Numbered from the stretch's first letter, positions 1-8,634 are shown. The stretch is DNA of 23,573 nt from CAYUCY01 sp964443525 (GCA_964443525.1 CAYUCY010000019.1:1-23573), one strand, 5' to 3'. Numbers and translations are program-made. Notes: generated by a model from the letters alone, not told the origin.

Positions 1-853
1 GTGTTGCCGATTCAGGCCAGATAATAAAGGAAGGCTCAGAAACAGAAGAGGACTCTAAACTAAGCTTAAGGACCTTATCCAAAATTCCGTAAGATTGCGT
101 CTGATTCCACTTTAATTTTTGTTCTATGTTAGGTTGAACAACTCTTAAAAGAGGTCCCTGTTTTTCGGTTTCGTGAGGGGCGTCTTTCGCCCTCCAAAGA
201 CCGTATCCCATCAAAGCTGAAAAAAGAATCAGCGCCAGGCCTAGAGGAATCCAAGCACCTATTTTTTTTTGACTTCCCATAAGTGGAAAAAGACTTGCTC
301 CCAAAAAAACTGTCAAAAAGCTGAGGCCGTAAGCGCCTACCAAAGACATGCTTTGGGCAATATAGCCGACATCTCCGACCTCCGAGGTCATCCAAGTATA
401 GGCCGTCAAGTTCCATGGGAACCCCGTAAAAAGAGTTCCTCTCAAATACTCGCCCCCTGCCCAGAGAGCAGCAAACCAAAGAGGTTTAATCATTATCGGC
501 ATCCAACAGGAATTGTAGAGGATAGACACAAGTCCCGTATAAAGCCCTAAAATAGCAGGAAGCCCTAAAACGGCGAAAGGAAACAGCCACCAGAAACGAT
601 CAATTTCAACGGTTAAGGCTATTCCTACCCAATAAAGACCGATTACAAACTGACCGAATCCGAAAAGCCAGCCGATCTTAAAAGAACTCTTCCAGTCTTT
701 TTTCTCAAGAAGCATCAAGAGAGAAGAGAAAAGAACCATCAGAGGCGTAAAATTGAGGGGCGCAAAAAGGAACCCGGACGCCGCTCCTGAGAGAAGTGCA
801 ACAAACCCGGGTTTATGAAGGAGCATCCGGGCAATATTAAGACGATTCAGCAT
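1..853 (-). CDS. lnt: Apolipoprotein N-acyltransferase Lnt, N-terminal part (partial)
   Basis: Lnt transfers the third acyl chain from phospholipid to the N-terminal cysteine of lipoproteins in the inner membrane. The frame is open from an ATG at 853 to the left window edge (284 codons), so the C-terminal half is missing. Visible features are several hydrophobic helices (for example around LLSGAASGFLFAPL and the FGFGQFVIGLYWVG region), the ExLRG and GFPWN membrane motifs, and the start of the nitrilase domain with RVVQPNIEQKLKW. IWPESA at the very edge contains the glutamate of the Glu-Lys-Cys catalytic triad; the Lys and Cys lie outside the window. The start overlaps the 3' end of corC by 17 bases, so translation is probably coupled. 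It is the last gene seen of the miaB-phoH-ybeY-corC-lnt operon. The secretin at 6522 has a lipobox and is a likely substrate. Confidence 0.93.
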   Translation of the reverse strand, partial: MLNRLNIARMLLHKPGFVALLSGAASGFLFAPLNFTPLMVLFSSLLMLLEKKDWKSSFKIGWLFGFGQFVIGLYWVGIALTVEIDRFWWLFPFAVLGLPAILGLYTGLVSILYNSCWMPIMIKPLWFAALWAGGEYLRGTLFTGFPWNLTAYTWMTSEVGDVGYIAQSMSLVGAYGLSFLTVFLGASLFPLMGSQKKIGAWIPLGLALILFSALMGYGLWRAKDAPHETEKQGPLLRVVQPNIEQKLKWNQTQSYGILDKVLKLSLESSSVSEPSFIIWPESAT

Positions 854-1691
854 GCAGTTCTTTCTTGGGAAGCTTGACCCTTACCCGGTGAATACGTCTC
901 GGGGTTGCTTCCAGAATTTCAAACTCGACGCCAGAATCATGTGTAAACACTTCTCTTCGATCCGGCATTCTTCCTGCGAGATACAGCACAAGACCGCCGA
1001 TCGTGTCAATATCTTCCTCCCGTTCCTCATCTGTTAGAAGAGGGCCGATTTCTTTTTCAAACTCTTCAATTTCGAGACGAGCGTCAACTTGGTAGGTGCC
1101 GTCCTTCGACTTGGTAATCATGGTAGATATCTCAGGAGTATGGTCTTCCTGAAGGTCTCCCAGTATTTCACGAACGATGTCCCATGCGGTCACCAATCCG
1201 TCAACGCCTCCGTACTCATCCACGACAAACGCCATAGGGATCAGCGTTGCCCGCATTTGCAACAAAAGATCTATGAGCCTCATCGACGGCGGCACGAAGA
1301 GAACAGGTTGAACAACCTTCGAGAGATCGAATTTCTTTTTCTCATTTAAAAGAGCAATATCCTTCACGTGCACAAATCCTTTTAAATCATCAAGATTTTG
1401 ATGGAAAACCGGTAATCGGGTAAAAGGGTGTTTGGTCATGGTTTTGGTAAATTCTTCGCGCGTGATCGTATCTTCCACCGCAATAATTTCCGCACGCGGG
1501 ACCATGGCATCTTCAACGGTGAGATCACGAAGCGCAAGCACGTTCGAAAGAAGGGTTTTCTCTTCCTCATTTAAAGAGGAATCGCTTTTCTCTGGCATTT
1601 CTTGAATAAGTTCTTCAATGGTTTCTCTGAGAGACTCTCCGCCTTTTTTACCTCTTAGGCGATTCCACAGTTCCCCTATGGACTTAAACAT
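837..1691 (-). CDS. corC: CorC/TlyC family CBS-domain protein
   Basis: A soluble CBS-pair protein of the CorC/HlyC/TlyC family, linked to magnesium/cobalt efflux or to ribosome-related roles; its biochemical function is not settled. The first 50 residues are charged and linker-like. A CBS pair follows (VEDAMVPRAEIIAVE to the DEYGGVDGLVTAWDIVREILG region), then the C-terminal CorC/HlyC transporter-associated domain (DIDTIGGLVLYLAGRMP ... ILEATPRRIHRVRV). I chose the ATG at 1691 because GGGAAGG lies just upstream. An in-frame ATG at 1709 would add six residues but has no ribosome binding site. The chosen start overlaps the ybeY stop by 8 bases, and the 3' end overlaps lnt. There is no membrane domain, unlike the larger YtfL/CorC2-type proteins. 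Confidence 0.9.
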   Translation of the reverse strand: MFKSIGELWNRLRGKKGGESLRETIEELIQEMPEKSDSSLNEEEKTLLSNVLALRDLTVEDAMVPRAEIIAVEDTITREEFTKTMTKHPFTRLPVFHQNLDDLKGFVHVKDIALLNEKKKFDLSKVVQPVLFVPPSMRLIDLLLQMRATLIPMAFVVDEYGGVDGLVTAWDIVREILGDLQEDHTPEISTMITKSKDGTYQVDARLEIEEFEKEIGPLLTDEEREEDIDTIGGLVLYLAGRMPDRREVFTHDSGVEFEILEATPRRIHRVRVKLPKKELHAESS

Positions 1692-2217
1692 GACCTTCCC
1701 TTTCTTCATAAGGATTTGAAATTCCTAAGGTTCCTAAAATTTTAATTTCGAGGGATTCCATCTCTTGTGCGTCTTCCTCCGATTCATGATCGTAGCCGAG
1801 TAAGTGAAGAAAACCGTGTAAGACAAGATGAAGAAGATGGTCTCGAGGAGATTTATCCTGGGCTTTCGATTCATCGGTCACTCGGTCATAAGAGATGAAA
1901 ATATCCCCCACGAGAGGATCCTCTTCATACGGAAAAGAAAGGACATTCGTCGGGTTATCTTTACCTCTGAAGGTTTTGTTTAATTCACGAAGTCTCTGAT
2001 CTCCTTCAAACACGACGTTAACCTCTTGAAGACGGGATAAATCAAGAGCAAGGGNNNNNNNNNNTCGGAGAACGGTTTCCATGAGCGGCTTAAGGTGGTG
2101 AGAGAAAAGATCGGGAAAAGAACCAACCCAACGGTCATCAACGAAGTGATAATTTATAGGTTCTTCTTCGGGGGATTGGAAGGGACTACTTCGATCTTCG
2201 GGCATGGTACGTGTCAT
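1684..2217 (-). CDS. ybeY: Endoribonuclease / rRNA maturation factor YbeY (contains assembly gap)
   Basis: YbeY is a zinc-dependent endoribonuclease of UPF0054 that acts in 16S rRNA 3' maturation and ribosome quality control. The diagnostic motif is HGFLHLLGYDHE near the C terminus, whose three histidines bind zinc. The upstream block RELNKTFRGKDNPTNVLSFPYE is also typical of the family. The start ATG shares one base with the phoH TAA (TAATG), so the two are translationally coupled, and the 3' end overlaps corC. Ten Ns at 2055-2064 hide about four residues near position 52. The nominal gap keeps the frame, but its real length is unknown, so the 177-residue length is provisional. Confidence 0.93.
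   Translation of the reverse strand: MTRTMPEDRSSPFQSPEEEPINYHFVDDRWVGSFPDLFSHHLKPLMETVLRXXXXLALDLSRLQEVNVVFEGDQRLRELNKTFRGKDNPTNVLSFPYEEDPLVGDIFISYDRVTDESKAQDKSPRDHLLHLVLHGFLHLLGYDHESEEDAQEMESLEIKILGTLGISNPYEEREGHV
2055..2064. other. Assembly gap (10 N) inside ybeY
   Basis: Ten unresolved bases. Both flanks read in the same YbeY frame if the gap is 1 modulo 3 in length. The other gap in this window shows that 10 is a placeholder, so the true length may differ. Confidence 0.99.
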
Positions 2218-3185
2218 TACTTCTTGGGATTGAATTTATCATAAGCTTGGACGATTTTGCCAACCAAATCATGACGAACGACATCCTTTTCTGTAAAATA
2301 GGTAACCGAGATTTCCTTAATATCCTTTAAAACGTCGAGTGCTTGTGTTAATCCCGATTGCACCCCAGAAGGCAAATCTACCTGAGTAAGATCTCCTGTT
2401 ATGACCATTTTCGAATCCTCTCCGAGCCGGGTCAGGAACATCTTCATTTGGGCTGCCGTTGCGTTTTGCGCTTCATCTAAAATGACATAAGATTTAGAGA
2501 GAGTCCGCCCCCTCATAAAAGCAACGGGTGCTATTTCAATCTCGGCGCTTGCAAGACGTTTTGCAACTTGCTCGAAGGGCATCATATCATAAAGAGCATC
2601 ATAAAGAGGCCTTAAATAGGGGTCCACTTTTTCGCGAATATCACCCGGCAAAAAACCCAGCCTTTCCCCGGCTTCAACCGCGGGACGCGAAAGGATAATA
2701 CGCTGAACCTTTCCTGTTAAAAGCTCCGCCACGGCTTGAGCTACAGCAAGATACGTCTTGCCTGTTCCGGCAGGTCCGATTCCGAAAACAAGGTCGTATT
2801 TTTGCAGGACCTTTATATAAACTTCTTGATTTGGGCTTCTGGCCTCGACCATTCTTCTTTTGCCTGGAATGTCAATGAATGCCTGGTGAAGTTTGACGAC
2901 CCCCTTTTCGTTTGTTTGGCTAAATCTGAGGATTGCATCCACCTCTGCAACCGTCAAAGTCATCCCCTTTTGAAGACGTTGGTAAAGCTTATTTAAAATT
3001 TCTCGAGCCATATCGACGGCCTCTTGAGGACCTGCCACGATAATACGATTTCCCCGAGCAATTAAAGCAACACTCAAAGCTTCCTCAATTTTACGGAGAA
3101 ACTGATCATGTTCACCAAAAAGCTGAGAGAGAAGACCATTATCTGAAAATTCTAGATCAAGGGTAACTTCAGGACGATTTCCCAT
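2217..3185 (-). CDS. phoH: PhoH-family ATPase
   Basis: A PhoH-like P-loop NTPase (322 residues, normal for the bacterial PhoH-like/YbeZ group). It partners functionally with YbeY in RNA metabolism; the exact substrate is not firmly known. Residues 1-110 hold a small KH-like/N-terminal RNA-binding region. The Walker A motif GPAGTGKT is at about residues 137-144, Walker B with DEAQ is at about 237-240, and GDLTQVDLP is a sensor-like motif. The start ATG lies 14 bases after the miaB stop, and the stop overlaps the ybeY start by one base. The miaB-phoH-ybeY order is the conserved one in Proteobacteria. Confidence 0.95.
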   Translation of the reverse strand: MGNRPEVTLDLEFSDNGLLSQLFGEHDQFLRKIEEALSVALIARGNRIIVAGPQEAVDMAREILNKLYQRLQKGMTLTVAEVDAILRFSQTNEKGVVKLHQAFIDIPGKRRMVEARSPNQEVYIKVLQKYDLVFGIGPAGTGKTYLAVAQAVAELLTGKVQRIILSRPAVEAGERLGFLPGDIREKVDPYLRPLYDALYDMMPFEQVAKRLASAEIEIAPVAFMRGRTLSKSYVILDEAQNATAAQMKMFLTRLGEDSKMVITGDLTQVDLPSGVQSGLTQALDVLKDIKEISVTYFTEKDVVRHDLVGKIVQAYDKFNPKK

Positions 3186-3199
3186 ATTTTTATGAAGCC

Positions 3200-4600
3200 T
3201 TATGCGACTTTTCGCGCCATTCCCAAGGGGCCATTTTCAAAGTCATCCGTGACCACCTCGCCTGCCAAACTATTTTGACTTGCACTTTTTATTTTAACCC
3301 CAAGTATCTTTCCAATCAAATGTTTAGGTGCTGTTGCAAAAACGGACTGCAAGTAAGGACTTCTCCCAATGAGCTGTCCCTCATGACGGCCTTCCTTTTC
3401 AAAAAGGAGGGGAAGAGTTTGCCCCACCAAACTTTCATTAAAGGAAAGCTGCTGATCTCTCAAAAGCGCTTGGAGAATTTGAAGGCGCTCCGATTTGACT
3501 GCATCAGGCACCTGGCGCTCAAGCGTGGCGGCCGGTGTGCCCGGGCGCGGGCTATACATAAAAGAAAAAGCTGAGGCGTAACCGATGTCCCGAACAAGTT
3601 GTAACGTCTCTTCAAAATCCTGATCCGTCTCTCCGGGATAACCTACGATAAAATCGGAAGAAAAAGCGATATCGGGACGTGCCTCCCTAAAACGGGCCAT
3701 AATCTCCTTATAAAAGGAAACTGTATGCTTGCGATTCATAGCTTGTAAAATCTTATCCGATCCTGATTGTACGGGAAGGTGCAAATAAGGCATCAACTTC
3801 GGGATGTCGCGATGGGCAAGAATTTGATCTTCATTTACGTCCCTTGGGTGAGACGTTGTATACCTGAGCCGATCCAGACCCTCAATTTCAGCCAACTCGC
3901 GAATCAAGCGTCCTAAGGACCACTCTTTACCGTCCGATCCTTCCCCATGATAGGCATTCACATTTTGGCCCAGAAGTGTAATTTCCCGAACCCCTTTTTC
4001 GACCAAGAGCTTAGCCTCTGCCATAATATCCGCGGCAGGTCTTGAATACTCAGCTCCTCTCGTATAAGGCACCACACAAAAATGACAGAATTTATCGCAT
4101 CCTTCTTGTATAGAGAGAAAAGCCGAAACTCCTTGAGGATTTTCAACTTCAGGCAGATAATCAAATTTTGATTCTGCAGGAAAATCAACGTCTACAACGC
4201 CACGGCCCGGGCCTTTTCGGTCGTCTTTTTCTCGGGTCGCCTCCGCAATCATCTGAGGGAGACGATGATAAGTTTGAGGACCAAAGACCATATCCACATA
4301 AGATGCCCGACGAATGATTTCATCCCCTTCCGCCTGTGCTGTACAACCGGCAACCGCAAGGATCATTTTCTCGCCTCTTGCCTTTTTTTCTTCTTTGAAA
4401 GGCTTAATGCGACCCAAATCCGAATAAACTTTTTCGGTTGCTTTTTCCCGAATATGACACGTATTCAGAATCACCATGTCGGCATCCTCCACCTCAGAGG
4501 TGAGTTCATATCCCAAAGGCTTCAGAACATCAGCCATTCTTTCGGAATCATAGACGTTCATCTGGCAACCGTAGGATTTGATGAATAGCTTCTTACGCAC
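3200..4600 (-). CDS. miaB: tRNA-2-methylthio-N6-dimethylallyladenosine synthase MiaB
   Basis: MiaB is a radical-SAM methylthiotransferase that converts i6A37 to ms2i6A37 in tRNAs reading UNN codons. The N-terminal UPF0004 domain carries the auxiliary-cluster cysteines C12 (SYGCQMNVYDSE), C48 (NTCHIREKA) and C86 (AVAGCTAQAEG). The radical-SAM cluster motif CDKFCHFC has cysteines at about 168, 172 and 175. A C-terminal TRAM domain follows (from about residue 380). MiaB is preferred over MtaB or RimO because of the CQMN and NTCHIREKA motifs and the phoH-ybeY context. The start is a GTG at 4600, preceded by CGGAGAAA. It is the first gene of the operon that ends with lnt. Confidence 0.96.
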   Translation of the reverse strand: MRKKLFIKSYGCQMNVYDSERMADVLKPLGYELTSEVEDADMVILNTCHIREKATEKVYSDLGRIKPFKEEKKARGEKMILAVAGCTAQAEGDEIIRRASYVDMVFGPQTYHRLPQMIAEATREKDDRKGPGRGVVDVDFPAESKFDYLPEVENPQGVSAFLSIQEGCDKFCHFCVVPYTRGAEYSRPAADIMAEAKLLVEKGVREITLLGQNVNAYHGEGSDGKEWSLGRLIRELAEIEGLDRLRYTTSHPRDVNEDQILAHRDIPKLMPYLHLPVQSGSDKILQAMNRKHTVSFYKEIMARFREARPDIAFSSDFIVGYPGETDQDFEETLQLVRDIGYASAFSFMYSPRPGTPAATLERQVPDAVKSERLQILQALLRDQQLSFNESLVGQTLPLLFEKEGRHEGQLIGRSPYLQSVFATAPKHLIGKILGVKIKSASQNSLAGEVVTDDFENGPLGMARKVA

Positions 4601-4631
4601 GAATATTTCTCCGATTTTTAAACCTAAAGGG

Positions 4632-4661
4632 ACTATACTGTCTCTTGCCTTTAAAAATCAA
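4632..4661 (-). promoter_or_regulatory. Sigma-70-type promoter of the miaB operon
   Basis: On the minus strand, a -35 TTGATT (4656-4661) and a -10 TATAGT (4632-4637) are 18 bases apart. The -10 lies about 30 bases before the miaB GTG. It is the best promoter match in this divergent intergenic region. Confidence 0.55.
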
Positions 4662-4742
4662 GAATTCCATAATAACTTTGGTACCTTGCTCTTTCTCACC
4701 AAGCGTGCTTTAAGGCTTCTAGTGTATCTCTAAAGGTGAAAG

Positions 4743-5750
4743 ATGATGCGATTCCCGTTTGACCCTGTTAAGTGGTCCTTTAATCAAAATAATACCCTGT
4801 CAGTTCGGTCCCCTTGGATTGATCTGGACATAAGCGTCGAGGACGAAAATAAAGATTGGGTTCAAGAGGCCGTTTATAATTTTTCCCGAAATCCGACAAT
4901 TAAGTCCTGCCAAAAGCTCTTATCAGACTTAAAAGACTACCGGTTAAGTTATATTGCTCCAAGAAGCCTTGAGAGAGCAGAGACTCAGCTGCTTCTTCCT
5001 AAACGCTCAACGCTTCGTTGGTCTCTCGATCCTATCTTGAATGCGGCACGCTGCCCAAACAATCCGGATCTCTTCGACCCCGTTACGGTTGTAAGCTATT
5101 TAGAGGCCTATAGGCTCAAAGGAGAAGCTGAATCTGATCAAGAACGTCAAAAATTACCGCTTTCTCTCGATCGGTTGAAAGATCAAGATGAAAACCGTTT
5201 TTTTAAAGTCATTGCCCTTCTTTATAGGCAAACCTATGAAGTAACAAAAGCCGTCCAACGCCTTTTGCCGGATGCCATCTCTCGTTTTCCGGCAATTGCC
5301 GAGCCCTTAACCCTCTTTTTAGAAGAAGAAAAAGGGCACGACATTCTGATGCGCCTCTCCTTACGGCAACTCGGGCATGAAGACCCCGAGACCCTGCCTC
5401 TTTTTAGCTCCATAAAAAAAACACTGGAATTGTTTTGCGAGGTTTGTACTTCCTCCCCCCTTGCACTCACTCTTTCCGTGGGATTTTTCGAAGGCTCCTT
5501 TTATCAGAAAACAGATGACCTTGCAGAATGTATCAAACGTTCTTCAAACCCGAAGGCAGCCCTAGGGTATCAACGACACTTCGAAATCAATCAGGAAGGA
5601 CAACATACAGAGATGATTTTCGAGCTCGCATCCTCACTCCCCGCTCAATCGAAGGAAGAAGTTGAATATGCAACAGCTTGTCTCGAAGCTCTAACCCTTT
5701 ACGGTCAAGAAGCAGACACTGAAGCCCTTCTGCAAATCAAAGCTTCTTAA
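4743..5750 (+). CDS. Uncharacterised protein resembling heme-oxygenase-like diiron/iron oxidases
   Basis: I do not recognise a named gene. The 335-residue protein is soluble, with no signal peptide or membrane segment. Residues 1-145 show no known motif. From about residue 150 on it looks all-helical and follows the pattern of the TenA/PqqC-like heme-oxygenase-like oxidases. LEEEKGHDILMRLSLRQLG (192-211) carries E196 and H199, FFEG carries E250, and a late helix with H279, E281, N283, E285 and H288 reads HFEINQEGQHTEM. The E-x2-H ... E ... H spacing resembles the ligand set I recall for UndA. The usual H-x3-D-x2-H signature is imperfect: N replaces D and the last His is shifted by two. It could be a divergent metal oxidase or a non-catalytic relative. 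The ribosome binding site is AAAGGTG. Its 3' end overlaps the convergent prepilin peptidase gene by 4 bases. Confidence 0.85.
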   Translation: MMRFPFDPVKWSFNQNNTLSVRSPWIDLDISVEDENKDWVQEAVYNFSRNPTIKSCQKLLSDLKDYRLSYIAPRSLERAETQLLLPKRSTLRWSLDPILNAARCPNNPDLFDPVTVVSYLEAYRLKGEAESDQERQKLPLSLDRLKDQDENRFFKVIALLYRQTYEVTKAVQRLLPDAISRFPAIAEPLTLFLEEEKGHDILMRLSLRQLGHEDPETLPLFSSIKKTLELFCEVCTSSPLALTLSVGFFEGSFYQKTDDLAECIKRSSNPKAALGYQRHFEINQEGQHTEMIFELASSLPAQSKEEVEYATACLEALTLYGQEADTEALLQIKAS

Positions 5751-6448
5751 ACGAGAAGTGTTGCAAGAATGAGAGAAGGCGCAAAAGGGAATTCTTTTTC
5801 TTGCCTCCACCAATACCAGAAGAATCCAAAAAGGAGACCAAAACATCCCGCATAAATGAAAAGAATTGGAACGTGGGCCCATTCTAACCAAAGACCGAGC
5901 ACTGCAACTAACTTAACATCTCCCCATCCCAACAGCGGCGCTTTATAAAATTTCTCAGAAAGAAGACGAAACGTTGCAAAAAGCCCTCCCAAACTTGCTG
6001 CACAAAAAAGTAACTGAAAAGGATCCGGCTCAATAAAGACACGAAGAAGAGAAAGACTCGCCAATATCATCAACAAATCATCAGGAATAATCTTGTCTCG
6101 CACATCGACAAGGGCGATTAAAAAAAGGACGCTATAAATCAGAAAAGCATAAAGCGCAAAGTCCAAATCCGAAAAGATCTGAACACACATAACGAGCAAT
6201 CCGGCAGTCCCTGCCTCCAGCAGAGGATACAGCAAAGAAATCCGCCTGCGGCACCATCGACACTTACCCTTTAAAAAAGAAAAGGAAAGAAGAGGGATCA
6301 AATCTAAAAGGCTCAGCTTATGGTCGCAATGATCACAATATGAGCGAACCAGCAGTGATCTGGGATTGCGACCACGTCTCGTTACAATAACCGTATAGAA
6401 GCTTCCCAAACATAATCCCAGAATAGACCATAAGACATAATTCAACAC
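5747..6448 (-). CDS. pilD: Prepilin peptidase (type IV leader peptidase, A24 family)
   Basis: An integral membrane aspartyl protease that cleaves and usually N-methylates type IV prepilins or pseudopilins at the inner membrane. The N-terminal GLCLGSFYTVIVTR is the family signature. The zinc-binding tetracysteine pair CDHC ... CRWC lies at about residues 40-75. The catalytic aspartates are in VDVRDKIIPDDLL and in the GWGDVKL motif (the GxGD protease type). Several hydrophobic helices follow. At 233 residues it is slightly short but complete. It is divergent from the secretin gene and converges on the gene at 4743, overlapping it by 4 bases. The same enzyme could serve pili and type II secretion; the adjacent secretin favours a pilus-type machine. 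Confidence 0.92.
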   Translation of the reverse strand: MLNYVLWSILGLCLGSFYTVIVTRRGRNPRSLLVRSYCDHCDHKLSLLDLIPLLSFSFLKGKCRWCRRRISLLYPLLEAGTAGLLVMCVQIFSDLDFALYAFLIYSVLFLIALVDVRDKIIPDDLLMILASLSLLRVFIEPDPFQLLFCAASLGGLFATFRLLSEKFYKAPLLGWGDVKLVAVLGLWLEWAHVPILFIYAGCFGLLFGFFWYWWRQEKEFPFAPSLILATLLV

Positions 6449-6521
6449 AGGTCATTTTCTCCTAGCTCTCTTTCTCCATATTTCGTAAATTTAGGAAAAT
6501 TTTCAAGAACTTAAAAGGTAT

Positions 6522-8162
6522 ATGGTGGGCTTCAGAGTTTTTTTACTTCTCAGTAGTGTATTGGTCTTGTGCGGCTGTAAAACAGCAGAACAAATACAAG
6601 TTCATGATCCAAGACTCAATCTTTCCAAGACTGCTTTTGATGAGAAGTTTTCGAACCCTCCGCCAGCCGCACCCCTTAAAAAACACCTGAAGCTCAAAAC
6701 AAAGCCCTCTCCTCTTCCCGCACCCTTTTCAAAATTCGTTAGTCTTTCAATCACGGAAGATGCCCCCCTCAAGGATGTCTTTCTTCAGCTGGCTCAACAA
6801 GCGGGCGTTAATATTTCTCTTGATAAGAACCTTTCCGGCGGCGCAACCCTTCACGCCCTTAATAGGCCTTTCATCGATGTCGTTGAAGAACTCTGCCGCA
6901 CAAACGGCCTTCGGTACAAACACAAGAAAGGGATCCTTCGAATCGAGCCGGACACACCCTACCTTGAGAACTATAATATTAAATTTCTGACGGTTACTCG
7001 TGAAAATCAAAATCGTATCAGCATTGCAACGGATGTATTTACCGCCGTTGAAGGGCGCCATAGCGATATTGATAACGGCTCAAATACGCTCCTCTCCGCA
7101 GAATCAAAGTCCGATTTTTGGACGGAGCTTGAACAAAATCTGCAGGCGATCCTCTCTGATGAATCCTCGGAAACTCCCCATAAAACATCAAGCTTTACGC
7201 TTCACAAACAAGGAGGAATCGCCTCTATTTTTGCAACCTCTCGACAACATAAAAAAATCAAGATCTATCTAGACCTCTTAAAAAAGGCGATTGCAACCCA
7301 AGTTCTCATTGAAGCCAAGATCGTTGAAGTAACCTTAAAAGACGAATTTAAAAGCGGCATCAACTGGAATTCCTTCAAGGGAGATTTCGTCATTCAGTCT
7401 CCACTCGGCTCCGTTACAACCCCCGGCCACTTTAACAGGGATGTGACGCCTACCCGCGATGTTTTTACTATCGGAGGGACGGGTCGACATTTAACGGGCC
7501 TCGTCAGCTTCATGGAAAAATTCGGAACGGTTCGAACGCTTTCAAGTCCTCGCTTGACGGTCATGAACAATCAATCAGCGATCTTAAAGGTTGCAACCAA
7601 TAGAGTTTTCTTCCGCATCGATTATAACAGGGATTACGGATACCAAACGGATCGGGAGAGAGAACATGTCTCATCCGAAGTGCAAACGGTCCCGATCGGC
7701 CTTGTCATGCTCGTCCACCCTTCGATCAGCTTTGAGGACGCTTCAATCATCATGACCCTTCGCCCTACGATCAGCCGTGTCATTAATGAAAAAGCTGATC
7801 CCGCCGTTGCCATTGTTTCCAAAGAAGCTTACCAATCCCTGATTCCCGAGGTCCAGGTCAGAGAGTTAGATTCGGTTCTGCACATGAAATCGGGAGAAGT
7901 GGCTATTATGGGGGGACTCATGGAAGAACGCGCCAATAATGACTCTTCCCAAGTTCCCGAGGCCGGCGATATTCCGCTTCTCGGGATATTTATTAAAATA
8001 AAAAAAAACGACCGTACCGTCTCGGAGCTCGTGATTTTCTTAAAAGCAACCATCATTGATGACTTTGAGAAGGAGGCTCACCTTCTTGAAACCGGGGTTG
8101 AAAGTGCCGATAAAAATGTATACCAGGCTTTCACCCAAGACCCGCGGCCCCTTTCTTTTTAA
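6522..8162 (+). CDS. mshL: Secretin lipoprotein of MshL/PilQ/PulD type
   Basis: An outer-membrane channel subunit for type IV pilus or type II secretion. The signal peptide ends in a lipobox (VLCGC), so it is probably a lipoprotein with Cys19 as the first mature residue. An STN/N0-like domain follows (SLSITEDAPLKDVFLQLAQQAGVNISLD). The segment YLENYNIKFLTVTREN resembles MSHA-type MshL proteins. The C-terminal secretin domain has VPIGLVMLVHPSI and the strong closing block VQVRELDSVLHMKSGEVAIMGGLMEER ... IPLLG. At 546 residues it fits MshL better than the larger PilQ. The ATG at 6522 has AAAAGG just upstream. It is divergent from the prepilin peptidase gene with 73 bases between them. The symbol is by similarity; other mshA-type genes are not in the window. 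Confidence 0.9.
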   Translation: MVGFRVFLLLSSVLVLCGCKTAEQIQVHDPRLNLSKTAFDEKFSNPPPAAPLKKHLKLKTKPSPLPAPFSKFVSLSITEDAPLKDVFLQLAQQAGVNISLDKNLSGGATLHALNRPFIDVVEELCRTNGLRYKHKKGILRIEPDTPYLENYNIKFLTVTRENQNRISIATDVFTAVEGRHSDIDNGSNTLLSAESKSDFWTELEQNLQAILSDESSETPHKTSSFTLHKQGGIASIFATSRQHKKIKIYLDLLKKAIATQVLIEAKIVEVTLKDEFKSGINWNSFKGDFVIQSPLGSVTTPGHFNRDVTPTRDVFTIGGTGRHLTGLVSFMEKFGTVRTLSSPRLTVMNNQSAILKVATNRVFFRIDYNRDYGYQTDREREHVSSEVQTVPIGLVMLVHPSISFEDASIIMTLRPTISRVINEKADPAVAIVSKEAYQSLIPEVQVRELDSVLHMKSGEVAIMGGLMEERANNDSSQVPEAGDIPLLGIFIKIKKNDRTVSELVIFLKATIIDDFEKEAHLLETGVESADKNVYQAFTQDPRPLSF

Positions 8163-8189
8163 AAAAGATCGCCCAAAGGCGATCTTTTT
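8161..8189. terminator. Bidirectional intrinsic terminator between the secretin gene and rsfS
   Basis: A perfect stem GATCGCC / GGCGATC (8167-8173 with 8178-8184) has a CAAA loop, an A-run before it and a T-run after it. It lies at the secretin stop codon and downstream of the convergent rsfS, so it can serve both strands. Confidence 0.88.
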
Positions 8190-8218
8190 CGGAGGTTACT
8201 CGTTAACATTAGAACGCG

Positions 8219-8605
8219 TTATTCGTTAGCAACCAGGCTTTGAATCGGGGTGAAGTTGACGCCCCACATCTTTTCCAGGTTATAAAGCGCCCGCATCTCG
8301 GGGCGGAAAAGATGAACGATGACATCCCCCGCATCAATCAAAAGCCAATCACTGTTGGGTAACCCTTCCACATAAATGTTTTTTAAACCTTGGGCTTTTA
8401 GCTCTTCCTGCAATATCTCAGCAATCACCCGAATATGCTTTTGAGACCGACCGCTTGCAATAATCATCCAGTCGGCAATAGATGATTTTTGCTTCAGGTC
8501 TATATCGACGATGTCAAAGATTTTATGGTCTTCAAGAAAAGAACAAATTCGATTGTGAAGCTCAGAAGGTGAAGAAAAATTAATTTTCTCTTTTTCTGCT
8601 TTCAT
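8219..8605 (-). CDS. rsfS: Ribosomal silencing factor RsfS (Iojap family)
   Basis: RsfS binds L14 on the 50S subunit and blocks subunit joining under starvation. The 128-residue protein has the full Iojap domain: IVDIDLKQKSSIADWMIIASG, RSQKHIRVIAEIL, and the C-terminal signature DWLLIDAGDVIVHLF with MRALYNLEKMW. The ATG at 8605 is preceded by AGGAGG, about 13 bases away, a little further than usual. The usual neighbours nadD and rlmH are not present next to it; the upstream stretch on the same strand holds only a decayed remnant. Confidence 0.95.
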   Translation of the reverse strand: MKAEKEKINFSSPSELHNRICSFLEDHKIFDIVDIDLKQKSSIADWMIIASGRSQKHIRVIAEILQEELKAQGLKNIYVEGLPNSDWLLIDAGDVIVHLFRPEMRALYNLEKMWGVNFTPIQSLVANE

Positions 8606-8634
8606 ATTGGTCGATGGCCCTCCTTTACATTTTT

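Noticed and set aside
129..550. Open frames of about 90-116 codons on both strands
   Set aside because: They overlap the Lnt coding frame, whose motifs (RVVQPNIEQ, IWPESA) are continuous through the same bases.
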